Below are positions 1 through 7,672 of a stretch of 48,085 nucleotides of DNA, piece after piece. Under the pieces are notes generated by a model, which had not been told where the DNA came from, did no database searches, and saw only the letters and a program-made list of their open reading frames with translations. Every line of letters starts with the position of its first letter. Positions within the stretch are counted from its first letter, which is position 1. Source of the stretch: an uncultured Dokdonia sp. (lineage in GTDB: Bacteria; Bacteroidota; Bacteroidia; Flavobacteriales; Flavobacteriaceae). Both the position numbers and the translations under genes were made by a program. The stretch is taken from NCBI GenBank assembly GCA_913060645.1, contig CAJXSW010000008.1, positions 1 to 48,085 of the forward strand, written 5' to 3'.

Positions 1-1555
1 GTTTTCCACCAAACCATGGGTCTGTAAGTGAAGCACTATACGTTTGGAAAAACTGACTTGCTTGCGCTCTTAAAGAGAATTTTTGACCATCTCCCATAGG
101 AAGAGGTTGATATGCATCCTTATTAAATATGTTCTGAATAGAGAAGTTATTGAAAGAAAGACCTAGCGTTCCTACAAAACCACCACCACCAAAACCTCCT
201 TGAAGCTCTATCTGGCTGGCACCTTGCTCTACAACATTGTATTCTAAGTCTACAGTACCTCCTACGGCATCAAAGTTATCAAAATTAGGAGTAAGCTGTT
301 GGGCATCAAAAAATCCTAATTGACCAAGCTCTCTAATAGTTCCAACAACTGCAGCTTTACTATAGCGCTGACCAGGCTTAGTAAGTAATTCTCTATAAAT
401 TACCTTATCCTTAGTTTTATCATTACCTTTTACGGTTACTTTATTAAAATAAGCGAGTTTACCTTCAGAAATACGAACCTCGAAATCTATAGTGTCGTTT
501 TGAACACTTGTCTCTACTGCATTAATATTTGAGAAGAGATAACCACTATTTTGGTAAAGGTTTGCAATGTTATCTGAATCTGGATCTGTATCGTCTTGAA
601 TACGTTCTTTTAAGAGAACTCCATTATATACATCTCCTTTGAAAAGCCCTAATTGACGGCTTAATTGCTCATCTGTGTAGACAGAATTTCCTATAAAATC
701 AATGTCACCTATGTAGTACCTATTACCTTCTTCTACGTTCATTTCTATCGTAATACTCTTCTCGTTATTCTTGATGATAGTATCAGAAACAATTCGTGCG
801 TCACGGTATCCTTTTTCTTTATACTTATTAATAAGTGAAACTTTATCTTCTTCGTAATCTGCTTTTATAAATTTAGATCGCTTCCATACGCGCCAGATTT
901 TCTTTTCTTTGGTACTTTTCATAGAGCCTAAGAGGGTTCCTTCTTTGAGCTTCTCACGTCCTATAATATTGATATCAGCTATTTTTACACGCTCTCCTTT
1001 GTCAATATTTACAGTCATATTGACTTTGTTTGCACCTATACTATCTACGGTAGGAACAGTGTTGATAAAAACTTTTGAGTTGAGATATCCTTTCTTTTTG
1101 TAAGTATTCTCGATATAATTCTTGGCTGTTGTCTCTAGGTTTTCTGTAACCTTTGCGCCTTTATTAAGACCATTGTCTTTGATGAAGTTGGCTCCTTTTT
1201 TCTGTTTGATCCCTTTAAATCTAACTTCATTAAGTTCTGGAACTTCTTTGATGTCTAATTGTAAATCCACCTTGTCTCCATTAACTGCAGTAACATATAA
1301 GTTAATGTCAGAAAAGAGTTCTAGTCCCCATAGTTTTTTGATTACATCTGTAATCTTTTGCCCAGGTAGAAAGATACGTTCTCCCACTCGGAGTCCTGTA
1401 AATGCAATTACAGTGTTCTCATTATAAGTAGAAACCCCACTTACTTTGATGTCTGCAATTTCATATTTAACTTCGGGGTCTAAAGGTAATTGTCTTTGCG
1501 CTTGAGCAAAAGTAAAGCTCAAAAGGGCTAAAAAAATCATCCATTTGCTTGTCAC
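1..1555 (-). CDS. bamA: Outer membrane protein assembly factor BamA (3' part missing)
   Basis: BamA is the Omp85 barrel that inserts beta-barrel proteins into the outer membrane. The frame stays open to base 1, so the gene loses its C-terminal barrel at the contig edge; about 518 residues are visible. They show a signal peptide (FLALLSFTFAQAQ), then a POTRA region beginning YEIADIKVSGVSTY, further POTRA-like repeats, and the barrel entry, where the motif SLTDPWFGGK is typical of BamA. The start is uncertain: ATG at 1540 leaves no positive charge before the hydrophobic core, GTG at 1555 adds a lysine, and GTG at 1591 would overlap uppS. I chose 1555. It follows uppS on the same strand, as is usual in Flavobacteriia, so envelope lipid-carrier and outer-membrane assembly genes are probably co-transcribed. 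Identity is secure; the start is not. Confidence 0.93.
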   Translation of the reverse strand, partial: MTSKWMIFLALLSFTFAQAQRQLPLDPEVKYEIADIKVSGVSTYNENTVIAFTGLRVGERIFLPGQKITDVIKKLWGLELFSDINLYVTAVNGDKVDLQLDIKEVPELNEVRFKGIKQKKGANFIKDNGLNKGAKVTENLETTAKNYIENTYKKKGYLNSKVFINTVPTVDSIGANKVNMTVNIDKGERVKIADINIIGREKLKEGTLLGSMKSTKEKKIWRVWKRSKFIKADYEEDKVSLINKYKEKGYRDARIVSDTIIKNNEKSITIEMNVEEGNRYYIGDIDFIGNSVYTDEQLSRQLGLFKGDVYNGVLLKERIQDDTDPDSDNIANLYQNSGYLFSNINAVETSVQNDTIDFEVRISEGKLAYFNKVTVKGNDKTKDKVIYRELLTKPGQRYSKAAVVGTIRELGQLGFFDAQQLTPNFDNFDAVGGTVDLEYNVVEQGASQIELQGGFGGGGFVGTLGLSFNNFSIQNIFNKDAYQPLPMGDGQKFSLRAQASQFFQTYSASLTDPWFGGK

Positions 1556-1574
1556 TTTTGAAAAAGTAGATGCA

Positions 1575-2315
1575 CTATTTAATTTGTTCACTTGTCTTTC
1601 CAAATCTTCGTTCTCTTTTCTGATAATTGTAAATAGCGTCATGTAAATGTTCCTTTCTAAAATCTGGCCACAGTATTTCTGTAAAATAAAACTCAGCATA
1701 GGCTATCTGCCACAACAAAAAATTACTAATTCGTTGCTCTCCACTTGTGCGTATTAACAAATCTACATCCGGCATGTCATGGGTGTAAAGATGCTCATTT
1801 ATACAAGACTCATCTATTTCAGCTGGCGAAATTAGGTTATTTTTAACTTTATCGCTTATTTCTTTGACAGTTTTTATTAGTTCTTCTCTGCTGCCATAAC
1901 TCAATGCAAGTGTAAGTTTAAGCCTTTTATTGTTTTTTGTTTTTTCTATAACTTCATCAAGTTCTCTTTGTGCTTTTTTAGGCAAAGAGCTAGTGTTTCC
2001 AATGGTGTTAAGGGAAACATCATTGTGTTGTAGGGTTGAAATTTCTTTTTTTAAGGAAGACACAAGCAGGTTCATGAGAGTATCTACTTCTGCCTTAGGG
2101 CGGTTCCAGTTTTCTGTAGAAAAAGCATAAAGAGTTAGGTAAGGCACGCCAAGTTCGGCTGCGGCTTCCACCGCTTCTCTTACTGCTTTTGATCCTTTCT
2201 TGTGACCTACAGCTCTAAGAAGGCCTTGTTTTTTTGCCCATCTGCCATTACCATCCATAATAATGGCGATATGCTGGGGCAATTTTTCTTTATTAATCTG
2301 GGCAAGTACGTCCAT
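1575..2315 (-). CDS. uppS: Undecaprenyl diphosphate synthase
   Basis: Cis-prenyltransferase that condenses isopentenyl diphosphate onto farnesyl diphosphate to make undecaprenyl diphosphate, the lipid carrier for peptidoglycan and other glycans. The family signatures are clear: MDGNGRW at residues 20-26 carries the catalytic Asp, followed by TLYAFSTENW, and the C-terminal block SGEQRISNFLLWQ then AYAEFYFT. Its length of 246 aa is normal. A longer reading from 2354 would overlap the upstream DUF6089 gene by 32 bases and add residues absent from the family, so the ATG at 2315 (MDVLAQINKE) is preferred; it leaves a 7-base gap. It sits between the DUF6089 barrel gene and bamA, probably in one envelope transcript. 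Confidence 0.95.
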   Translation of the reverse strand: MDVLAQINKEKLPQHIAIIMDGNGRWAKKQGLLRAVGHKKGSKAVREAVEAAAELGVPYLTLYAFSTENWNRPKAEVDTLMNLLVSSLKKEISTLQHNDVSLNTIGNTSSLPKKAQRELDEVIEKTKNNKRLKLTLALSYGSREELIKTVKEISDKVKNNLISPAEIDESCINEHLYTHDMPDVDLLIRTSGEQRISNFLLWQIAYAEFYFTEILWPDFRKEHLHDAIYNYQKRERRFGKTSEQIK

Positions 2316-2322
2316 TATATTC

Positions 2323-2997
2323 TTAAAATCCGCAGTAACAAGGTCTGCGGCCAAAGGTAAAACTCACGGTCAGTCCCGTAAATACATACCAATCATTATT
2401 ATTTTTATTTCCTAAACTTAAAGCCTCTTCTCCTGCTGGATTGCTGCCATCTATATTATCTGTAAATGTATAACGAGCACCACCTTCTAAGGCTATGACC
2501 ATTGCACTATTTACTGCTACTTTATATCCTAATACAATTGGAATCGCTACATCTAGCGCGTTTCCACTTGCTGTCACACCATCTATGTTTGATATGTTTT
2601 CCTGATTAAAAACAGTAAGACCAGTATATAAATACGGGGCGTTTGCATTACGGTCTTTAAACATATCAAATTCCCAAAATGTATACTCCAATCCTAATGA
2701 AATTTCCTGAAGACTATTAGTAAAAGATAATCCTCTGCTTTGTCTTCTTGACTCATGACTATCCTCGTCATTTCCTTCTAGCTCTGTAAATAGCGCTGTA
2801 AATCTAAAGGAATGTCTGGCGCTTCTATTCCACTTCAAAATAGCTCCAAAAACAGGCTTGTTAGGAGAAAAGTAGCTAGTAGAGCCTATGTCACTTACAA
2901 CGTTAGATCCACCTATAAACCCTCCTATTTCATAAGTCTGAGCTAGCGTTTCAGTATTCCAAAAAATGGCGATCAATAAAATCGTCAGGTACTTCAT
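2323..2997 (-). CDS. DUF6089-type outer membrane beta-barrel protein
   Basis: A 224-aa protein with a signal peptide (ILLIAIFWNTETLAQ) followed by alternating hydrophobic/polar strands ending in an aromatic-rich strand (WYVFTGLTVSFTFG), the pattern of a small outer-membrane barrel. In Flavobacteriia a DUF6089 family protein usually sits between nadK and uppS-bamA, and this gene matches that place, length and fold. No catalytic motif is visible and the function is unknown. The C-terminal RRPCYCGF tail with two cysteines is unusual for a barrel end. Linkage to bamA and uppS suggests an envelope-biogenesis role, which is inference only. Confidence 0.75.
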   Translation of the reverse strand: MKYLTILLIAIFWNTETLAQTYEIGGFIGGSNVVSDIGSTSYFSPNKPVFGAILKWNRSARHSFRFTALFTELEGNDEDSHESRRQSRGLSFTNSLQEISLGLEYTFWEFDMFKDRNANAPYLYTGLTVFNQENISNIDGVTASGNALDVAIPIVLGYKVAVNSAMVIALEGGARYTFTDNIDGSNPAGEEALSLGNKNNNDWYVFTGLTVSFTFGRRPCYCGF

Positions 2998-3079
2998 ATG
3001 GTGTTAAAAGTTTGCAAATATAACAATTCTGTGTTGGTACTAGCAATTAGGGATTGCTAAGATGCTGTGGGTTAGTCTA

Positions 3080-3095
3080 AGGTTTCGCGAAAGCG
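3080..3095. repeat. Dispersed palindrome copy 1 (intergenic)
   Basis: Exact core TTTCGCGAAA at 3083-3092. The right arm AAAGCGTAC is intact and the left arm has two mismatches. It lies between the end of nadK and the start of the DUF6089 gene, which is otherwise a tight same-strand cluster. Confidence 0.85.
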
Positions 3096-3152
3096 TACTC
3101 AAATACATGCTGGTAACCCTTACAGAAAACACATTAAATGCATAAATATTGT

Positions 3153-4037
3153 CTAGTTTCTTTTATCCTCTCCCCAAAGGAGCTTGCGACGAAGTGTTTT
3201 TAAAAAACTATCTCCTTCTAAACGTATGAGGCTTATTTGAAATGGTGCCTTTTGCAAAGTTATAATAGTCTCATTATCTAGGGTTGCTATGCGGGAATCC
3301 AGCGAAATCAAATGTTGCTCTTCTCTTCCTGAAACGCTAAGTTCTATCACTGTGTTATCAGGGATTACTAGTGGTCGTGCGTTTAAGTTATGCGGAGCTA
3401 TAGGTGTGAGTATAAGGCTCGAGGTGTGCGGCGTGATTACCGGGCCACCGCAGCTAAGCGAGTATCCAGTGGAGCCTGTAGGAGTGGCGACAATAAGTCC
3501 ATCTGCCCAGTAGTTTGTTAAGTCTTCACCATCGAGCTTAGTCTTTACCGAAATCATGGAAGTAGTGTTTTTTCTACTCACAGCAATCTCGTTAAGAGCA
3601 AAGTTAAGCTCTCCTATTTCTTCTGAGGCTTTGCTAGTTGTAATCTGCAACAAACTCCTTTTAGAGATGCTGTATTTTCCAGTTAATATTTTATCAATAG
3701 AGGCTTTAATTTCATTTTTCTTGATGGTTGCTAGAAAACCTAGTCGCCCAGTATTTATTCCTACTATAGGGATGTTGAGATCTCTAACGTAGGTTACAGT
3801 CTTTAGTATGGTTCCATCACCTCCTATACTTACAAAAAGGTCGTAACTGTTGTCTAATTCTTTGAAGGTGGAGAAGTGATTATAGTCTTTTTCAATAGTG
3901 TCATTCTCATGTATGAGTTTGAGAAAATTCTTTTCTATAATGACTTCTATCTGTTTTTTGTCAAGAATATCAAGAAGCTGCTGAATGTATTGTCCCGCTT
4001 CTTTATGATAAAACTGACCGTAAATACCAATTTTCAT
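3153..4037 (-). CDS. nadK: NAD kinase
   Basis: Phosphorylates NAD to NADP in the cytosol. The nucleotide-binding GGDGT is at residues 72-76 (context FVSIGGDGTILKT), and the second family block PTGSTGYSLSCGGP, with the Gly/Ser-rich NAD site, follows near residue 180. Its length of 294 aa is typical. It lies 6 bases downstream of the CBS-domain gene on the same strand, so the two are probably co-transcribed. A 155-base gap containing a palindrome copy separates it from the DUF6089 gene, which may therefore have its own promoter. Confidence 0.96.
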   Translation of the reverse strand: MKIGIYGQFYHKEAGQYIQQLLDILDKKQIEVIIEKNFLKLIHENDTIEKDYNHFSTFKELDNSYDLFVSIGGDGTILKTVTYVRDLNIPIVGINTGRLGFLATIKKNEIKASIDKILTGKYSISKRSLLQITTSKASEEIGELNFALNEIAVSRKNTTSMISVKTKLDGEDLTNYWADGLIVATPTGSTGYSLSCGGPVITPHTSSLILTPIAPHNLNARPLVIPDNTVIELSVSGREEQHLISLDSRIATLDNETIITLQKAPFQISLIRLEGDSFLKTLRRKLLWGEDKRN

Positions 4038-4043
4038 AATTTA

Positions 4044-4700
4044 TTAGATATTAAGGTATTTTTCTAGGTATTGAGAGCGCTCTCTTAGGTCTGTAAGAAA
4101 AGTGTCTTCATGGTGGCTAGACACCACATTATAGCTATATCTTCTAAAGGCTGCGAGAATATCATTAAAATTTGATCTGCCTATTTTTACTGAAATTTCG
4201 GCAACGTCATTTTCTATTCTAGAGATAAACATACCCCAGATTTTCCCATCATTAGACTCTACAATCTGGCTTATCTCACTAAATGAGTAATCTTGGATTC
4301 CTTTTTCTATTATTACCACACTTCCTGGCTCACTTATAAAAGGAGTGTTGTTAAAGAAGCTCATTACATCTTCTAGCTCGTAGTAGCCTAGATAAGTGTT
4401 TTTTTCATCTAGCACTGGCATCATATTGCAGCCGTGTCGTGCAAAAGTCTCGAGTACATCTAGCCAGTTTGTATCATAACGCACAAAAAACTGCTCATAC
4501 CCATGGCTGTATTCGCTTATAGGAATACCTGCATCTAGGCAATGTGTGTCGTTTTCAGGTAGTGATCCTACGTATACACCTTCCCTTTCTATAGGAACAT
4601 GGGAGTAGGTAGTTTGACTAAAAATAGACTGTACTTCTCCTATGTTCTGCTTTTCAGAAACTGGAGAAATATCATTTATAATGAAATCTGTTAACGTCAT
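4044..4700 (-). CDS. CBS-domain protein (AcuB-like)
   Basis: A 218-aa soluble protein without signal peptide. The first about 120 residues read as two CBS motifs (TYSHVPIEREGVYVGSL and NMMPVLDEKNTYLGYYELED), a fold that usually binds adenine nucleotides. The C-terminal half (SVVIIEKGIQDYSFSEISQIVE...) resembles an ACT-like ligand domain. This arrangement is found immediately upstream of nadK in many Flavobacteriia, suggesting sensing of adenylate or NAD(P) state, which is inference. It is divergent from pdxJ with a 78-base intergenic region, so both promoters lie within 4701-4778. Confidence 0.8.
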   Translation of the reverse strand: MTLTDFIINDISPVSEKQNIGEVQSIFSQTTYSHVPIEREGVYVGSLPENDTHCLDAGIPISEYSHGYEQFFVRYDTNWLDVLETFARHGCNMMPVLDEKNTYLGYYELEDVMSFFNNTPFISEPGSVVIIEKGIQDYSFSEISQIVESNDGKIWGMFISRIENDVAEISVKIGRSNFNDILAAFRRYSYNVVSSHHEDTFLTDLRERSQYLEKYLNI

Positions 4701-4745
4701 ACTGCAAAATAATGAAAAAATAACCGCCTAGCAGCGGTCTCTTTG

Positions 4746-4753
4746 TATTTTTG
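4746..4753 (+). promoter_or_regulatory. Probable -7 box of the pdxJ promoter
   Basis: TATTTTTG matches the Bacteroidetes -7 consensus TAnnTTTG and lies 25 bases before the pdxJ ATG. No clear TTTG -33 element is visible upstream. Confidence 0.5.
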
Positions 4754-4778
4754 TGATATCAAATAATACCATATTGCT

Positions 4779-5492
4779 ATGACAAAATTAAGCGTAAACA
4801 TAAATAAGGTTGCCACATTGCGTAACGCAAGAGGAGGGAATGTTCCAGATCTATTAAAAGTAGCGAGTGACCTTGAGAAAATGGGTGCTCAAGGAATAAC
4901 TATTCATCCTCGACCAGATGAGCGTCATATAAGGTATCAAGATGCGAGAGATCTTGTAGATGTAGTTACTACAGAGTTTAATATAGAAGGAAATCCTATC
5001 CAGAAGTTTATAGACTTAGTTCTCGAGACTAAGCCTACGCAAGTTACACTCGTTCCAGATGCTGTAGATGCTATTACAAGTAATGCTGGCTGGGATACTA
5101 TAAAGCACAAAAGTTTCTTGCAAGAAGTAATTCAAGAGTTTAAAGATGCGGGAATACGCACCTCGATTTTTGTAGATCCAGTGCTAGAAATGGTAGAAGG
5201 AGCTAAAGAAACTGGCGCAGATCGCATCGAGCTGTATACAGAGTCGTATGCAGATGGTTATGTGCTTAATAAGGAAGAAGCGATAAAACCATTTATAGCT
5301 GCTGCTTTTCACGCAAGTGATTTAGGGATTGGGATTAATGCTGGGCACGATTTGTCACTAGATAATATTGAATATTTTCATAATAGCATTCCAGACTTAC
5401 TAGAGGTGTCTATAGGTCATGCGTTGATGGCGGAGTCTTTATATCTAGGTTTTGAAACAGTGGTGGCTTCTTATCTCAAAAAACTTCAATAG
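4779..5492 (+). CDS. pdxJ: Pyridoxine 5'-phosphate synthase
   Basis: Catalyses the ring-closing step of DXP-dependent vitamin B6 synthesis, joining 3-amino-2-oxopropyl phosphate and 1-deoxyxylulose 5-phosphate. The 237-aa TIM barrel shows the family blocks in order: LSVNINKVATLRNARGG at the N-terminus, GITIHPRPDERHI near residue 40, then EGNP, TLVPD, SIFVDP, RIELYTESYA and the C-terminal INAGHDLS and EVSIGHAL. Start and length fit the family. It is followed 3 bases later by an alpha/beta hydrolase gene, so the two form a unit. Confidence 0.96.
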   Translation: MTKLSVNINKVATLRNARGGNVPDLLKVASDLEKMGAQGITIHPRPDERHIRYQDARDLVDVVTTEFNIEGNPIQKFIDLVLETKPTQVTLVPDAVDAITSNAGWDTIKHKSFLQEVIQEFKDAGIRTSIFVDPVLEMVEGAKETGADRIELYTESYADGYVLNKEEAIKPFIAAAFHASDLGIGINAGHDLSLDNIEYFHNSIPDLLEVSIGHALMAESLYLGFETVVASYLKKLQ

Positions 5493-5495
5493 TTT

Positions 5496-6260
5496 ATGTT
5501 GCATTCTAATATCATAGGAGAAGGTGAGCCGCTCATAATATTACATGGTTTTCTAGGAATGGGTGATAACTGGAAAACGCTTGCAAAGCAATTTGCAGGA
5601 GACGGTTTTCAAGTGCATCTTATAGATCAACGTAATCATGGTCGTAGTTTTCATAGTGATGCTTTTAGCTATGAATTAATGGTAGAAGATCTTAAATCAT
5701 ACTGTGAAGAAAACAGCTTGAAAAACTTCTGTTTGCTTGGCCACTCTATGGGAGGCAAAGTCGCTATGCTTTATGCTACTACTTATCCTGATATGGTTGA
5801 GAAGCTAATAATTGCAGATATAGGTGTAAAACAATATCCACAGCATCACCAGATCATTCTTAAAGGATTAACTGTCTTGTCAAACGACGCACAAGCAATG
5901 ACGAGTCGTTCAGGGGCAGATGATTTTCTTTCAAAATATATTATAGATGACGGGACTAGAATGTTCTTGCTTAAAAATCTTTATTGGAAAGAAAAGGGTG
6001 TGCTAGGTTTTAGAATGAATCTCAAGGCGCTTATAGAAAACATAGAACAAATAGGGAAAGCGCTTCCGGAGGGAGCTTCATACGAAGGAGAAGCGCTTTT
6101 TTTAAGGGGAGATAAGTCAAATTATATTCTTGATGAGGATGAAAAAGGTCTTTATAACGCTTTCGCGAAAGCGCAATTAAGCACTATTTCAAATGCTGGA
6201 CATTGGCTTCATGCAGAAAATCCTAAAGATTTTTATAAAGAAGTGATAAATTTTTTATAA
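5496..6260 (+). CDS. Alpha/beta hydrolase (YbfF-like esterase)
   Basis: A 254-aa cytosolic hydrolase. Visible features are the oxyanion-hole HGF at 17-19, DQRNHGRS at 44-51, the nucleophile elbow GHSMGG at 82-87 (Ser84), and the catalytic His236 in AGHWLHAE. These match small acyl-CoA or carboxyl-esterases of the YbfF group; the substrate cannot be read from sequence. It is 3 bases downstream of pdxJ and probably translated from the same mRNA. The codons for residues 222-226 (Ala-Phe-Ala-Lys-Ala) are a complete 16-bp copy of the dispersed palindrome. Compared with E. coli YbfF as I remember it (QFPQA at this place), no extra residues are apparent. Confidence 0.88.
   Translation: MLHSNIIGEGEPLIILHGFLGMGDNWKTLAKQFAGDGFQVHLIDQRNHGRSFHSDAFSYELMVEDLKSYCEENSLKNFCLLGHSMGGKVAMLYATTYPDMVEKLIIADIGVKQYPQHHQIILKGLTVLSNDAQAMTSRSGADDFLSKYIIDDGTRMFLLKNLYWKEKGVLGFRMNLKALIENIEQIGKALPEGASYEGEALFLRGDKSNYILDEDEKGLYNAFAKAQLSTISNAGHWLHAENPKDFYKEVINFL
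6158..6173. repeat. Dispersed palindrome copy 2 (inside alpha/beta hydrolase gene)
   Basis: Perfect CGCTTTCGCGAAAGCG lying fully inside a coding region, read as Ala-Phe-Ala-Lys-Ala. Confidence 0.9.
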
Positions 6261-6332
6261 CATTGTTTCAGCAAATTTACTATGTATGCATAGTAAATTG
6301 GTAATAAAACTATCAATCCCTTATAAATACTG

Positions 6333-6340
6333 TATTTTTG
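6333..6340 (+). promoter_or_regulatory. Probable -7 box of the FadL-type gene promoter
   Basis: TATTTTTG matches TAnnTTTG, 49 bases upstream of the ATG at 6390. The -33 element is not obvious. It implies a leader of roughly 40 bases. Confidence 0.45.
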
Positions 6341-6389
6341 AGGATAGATTTTTAAGAATAACACATTTCCCTTAACCTTAAATTAAATT

Positions 6390-7661
6390 ATGAAAAAAGT
6401 ATTAAGTGTCGTTGTGCTACTACTCGTATGTGCTGTAACGTATGCCGGTGGATACCGTGTAAGCTTACAAGGACAACGCGGTCTAGCGATGGGTCACACT
6501 GGTGTGGCAATGGTTAATAATGCAGAGATTGCATTTTTTAACCCAGGAGGTCTAGTTCATCTAGAAGGAAAATTAAATATAGCCGTAGGAGGTTTTGGTG
6601 TATTCTCTGATGTAAAGTTCCAGAACGCTGAGTTTGGACAAACTTCACAAACAGAGAGTCCTACAGGAACGCCTTTGTATCTATATGCAAGTTATAACGT
6701 GAGTGAAAAACTAGCAGTAGGTCTAGCTGTGTATACTCCTTATGGAAGTAGTGTAGAGTATCCTACAGACTGGTCTGGATCGCACCTTGTTAACAATATC
6801 GATCTGTCGGCCATTTTTGTACAACCTATGGTTTCTGTAAAATTACTTGAAGATTTAAGTGTTGGAGGAGGGCCTATCCTAGCTATTGGAGGGGTTAACT
6901 TTAATCGTAACCTATCTCGTAACCTTACAGATATTGATGGTAATCGCTCTAATGTTACGATTGATTCACAAGGACTAACTGCTTTTGGTTTTTCTGTAGG
7001 AGCTTTGATTACTCCTAATGATCAGTGGTCTTTTGGAGTTAACTACAGATCTAGAATCGATATTGACGTAGAGCAAGGAGATGGTGATGCCGTATTCTCA
7101 AACGTACCTAACTCTCCACTTGCTCCTATTGCAAATGGAACTTATGACTTCACTGCGACTTTACCATTACCAGCTGAGTGGACAGTAGGAGTTTCTTACA
7201 AGCCATCAGATAAGTGGATACTTAACTTTGATTGGAATTATGCAGAGTGGGATGCTTATGAAGCATTAGATATTATGTTCCTTAATACAGATGGTTCTCT
7301 TGCACTAGAGTCTATTAATCCTCGTAATTATAAGAACGCTTCTAGTTACCGTCTAGGTGCTCAGTTTGATGTGAGTTCAAAATTCGTTCTTCGTGGAGGT
7401 GTTTACTTTGATGAGTCTCCTGTACAAGATGGTTTCTTTGCTCCAGAAACTCCACGTAACGATTCTTACGGATTTACAGGAGGATTTACTTATAATGTAA
7501 CAGATAAGTTAGCGATTGACGCTTCTTTCCTTTACTTGACATTTAAGGAAATTGATGCTTCTTACGATTCTTATGTAGAAGGTGGAGAGCGTGTTCCTTT
7601 TGGAGGAACTTACAAATCAAGTGCGTTTGCACCAGGTTTAGGTCTTAGTTATAAATTATAA
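6390..7661 (+). CDS. FadL/OmpP1-family outer membrane protein
   Basis: A 423-aa outer-membrane barrel of the FadL/TodX family, which takes up hydrophobic compounds such as long-chain fatty acids. Signal peptide residues 1-19 end at VTYAGG. The conserved N-terminal hatch follows: QGQRGLAMGHTGVAMV, then NAEIAFFNPGGL, the asparagine-proline block (FNPGG) typical of the family. The remainder shows regular amphipathic strands ending in PGLGLSYKL with an aromatic near the end. It is followed 11 bases later by a GDSL lipoprotein gene; the pair is common in Flavobacteriia and suggests lipid or ester hydrolysis coupled to uptake. The true substrate is unknown. Confidence 0.88.
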   Translation: MKKVLSVVVLLLVCAVTYAGGYRVSLQGQRGLAMGHTGVAMVNNAEIAFFNPGGLVHLEGKLNIAVGGFGVFSDVKFQNAEFGQTSQTESPTGTPLYLYASYNVSEKLAVGLAVYTPYGSSVEYPTDWSGSHLVNNIDLSAIFVQPMVSVKLLEDLSVGGGPILAIGGVNFNRNLSRNLTDIDGNRSNVTIDSQGLTAFGFSVGALITPNDQWSFGVNYRSRIDIDVEQGDGDAVFSNVPNSPLAPIANGTYDFTATLPLPAEWTVGVSYKPSDKWILNFDWNYAEWDAYEALDIMFLNTDGSLALESINPRNYKNASSYRLGAQFDVSSKFVLRGGVYFDESPVQDGFFAPETPRNDSYGFTGGFTYNVTDKLAIDASFLYLTFKEIDASYDSYVEGGERVPFGGTYKSSAFAPGLGLSYKL

Positions 7662-7672
7662 AAATAGCATTG

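Noticed and set aside
2316-2354. Upstream start for uppS
   Set aside because: It overlaps the preceding gene by 32 bases and adds 13 residues not seen in the family.
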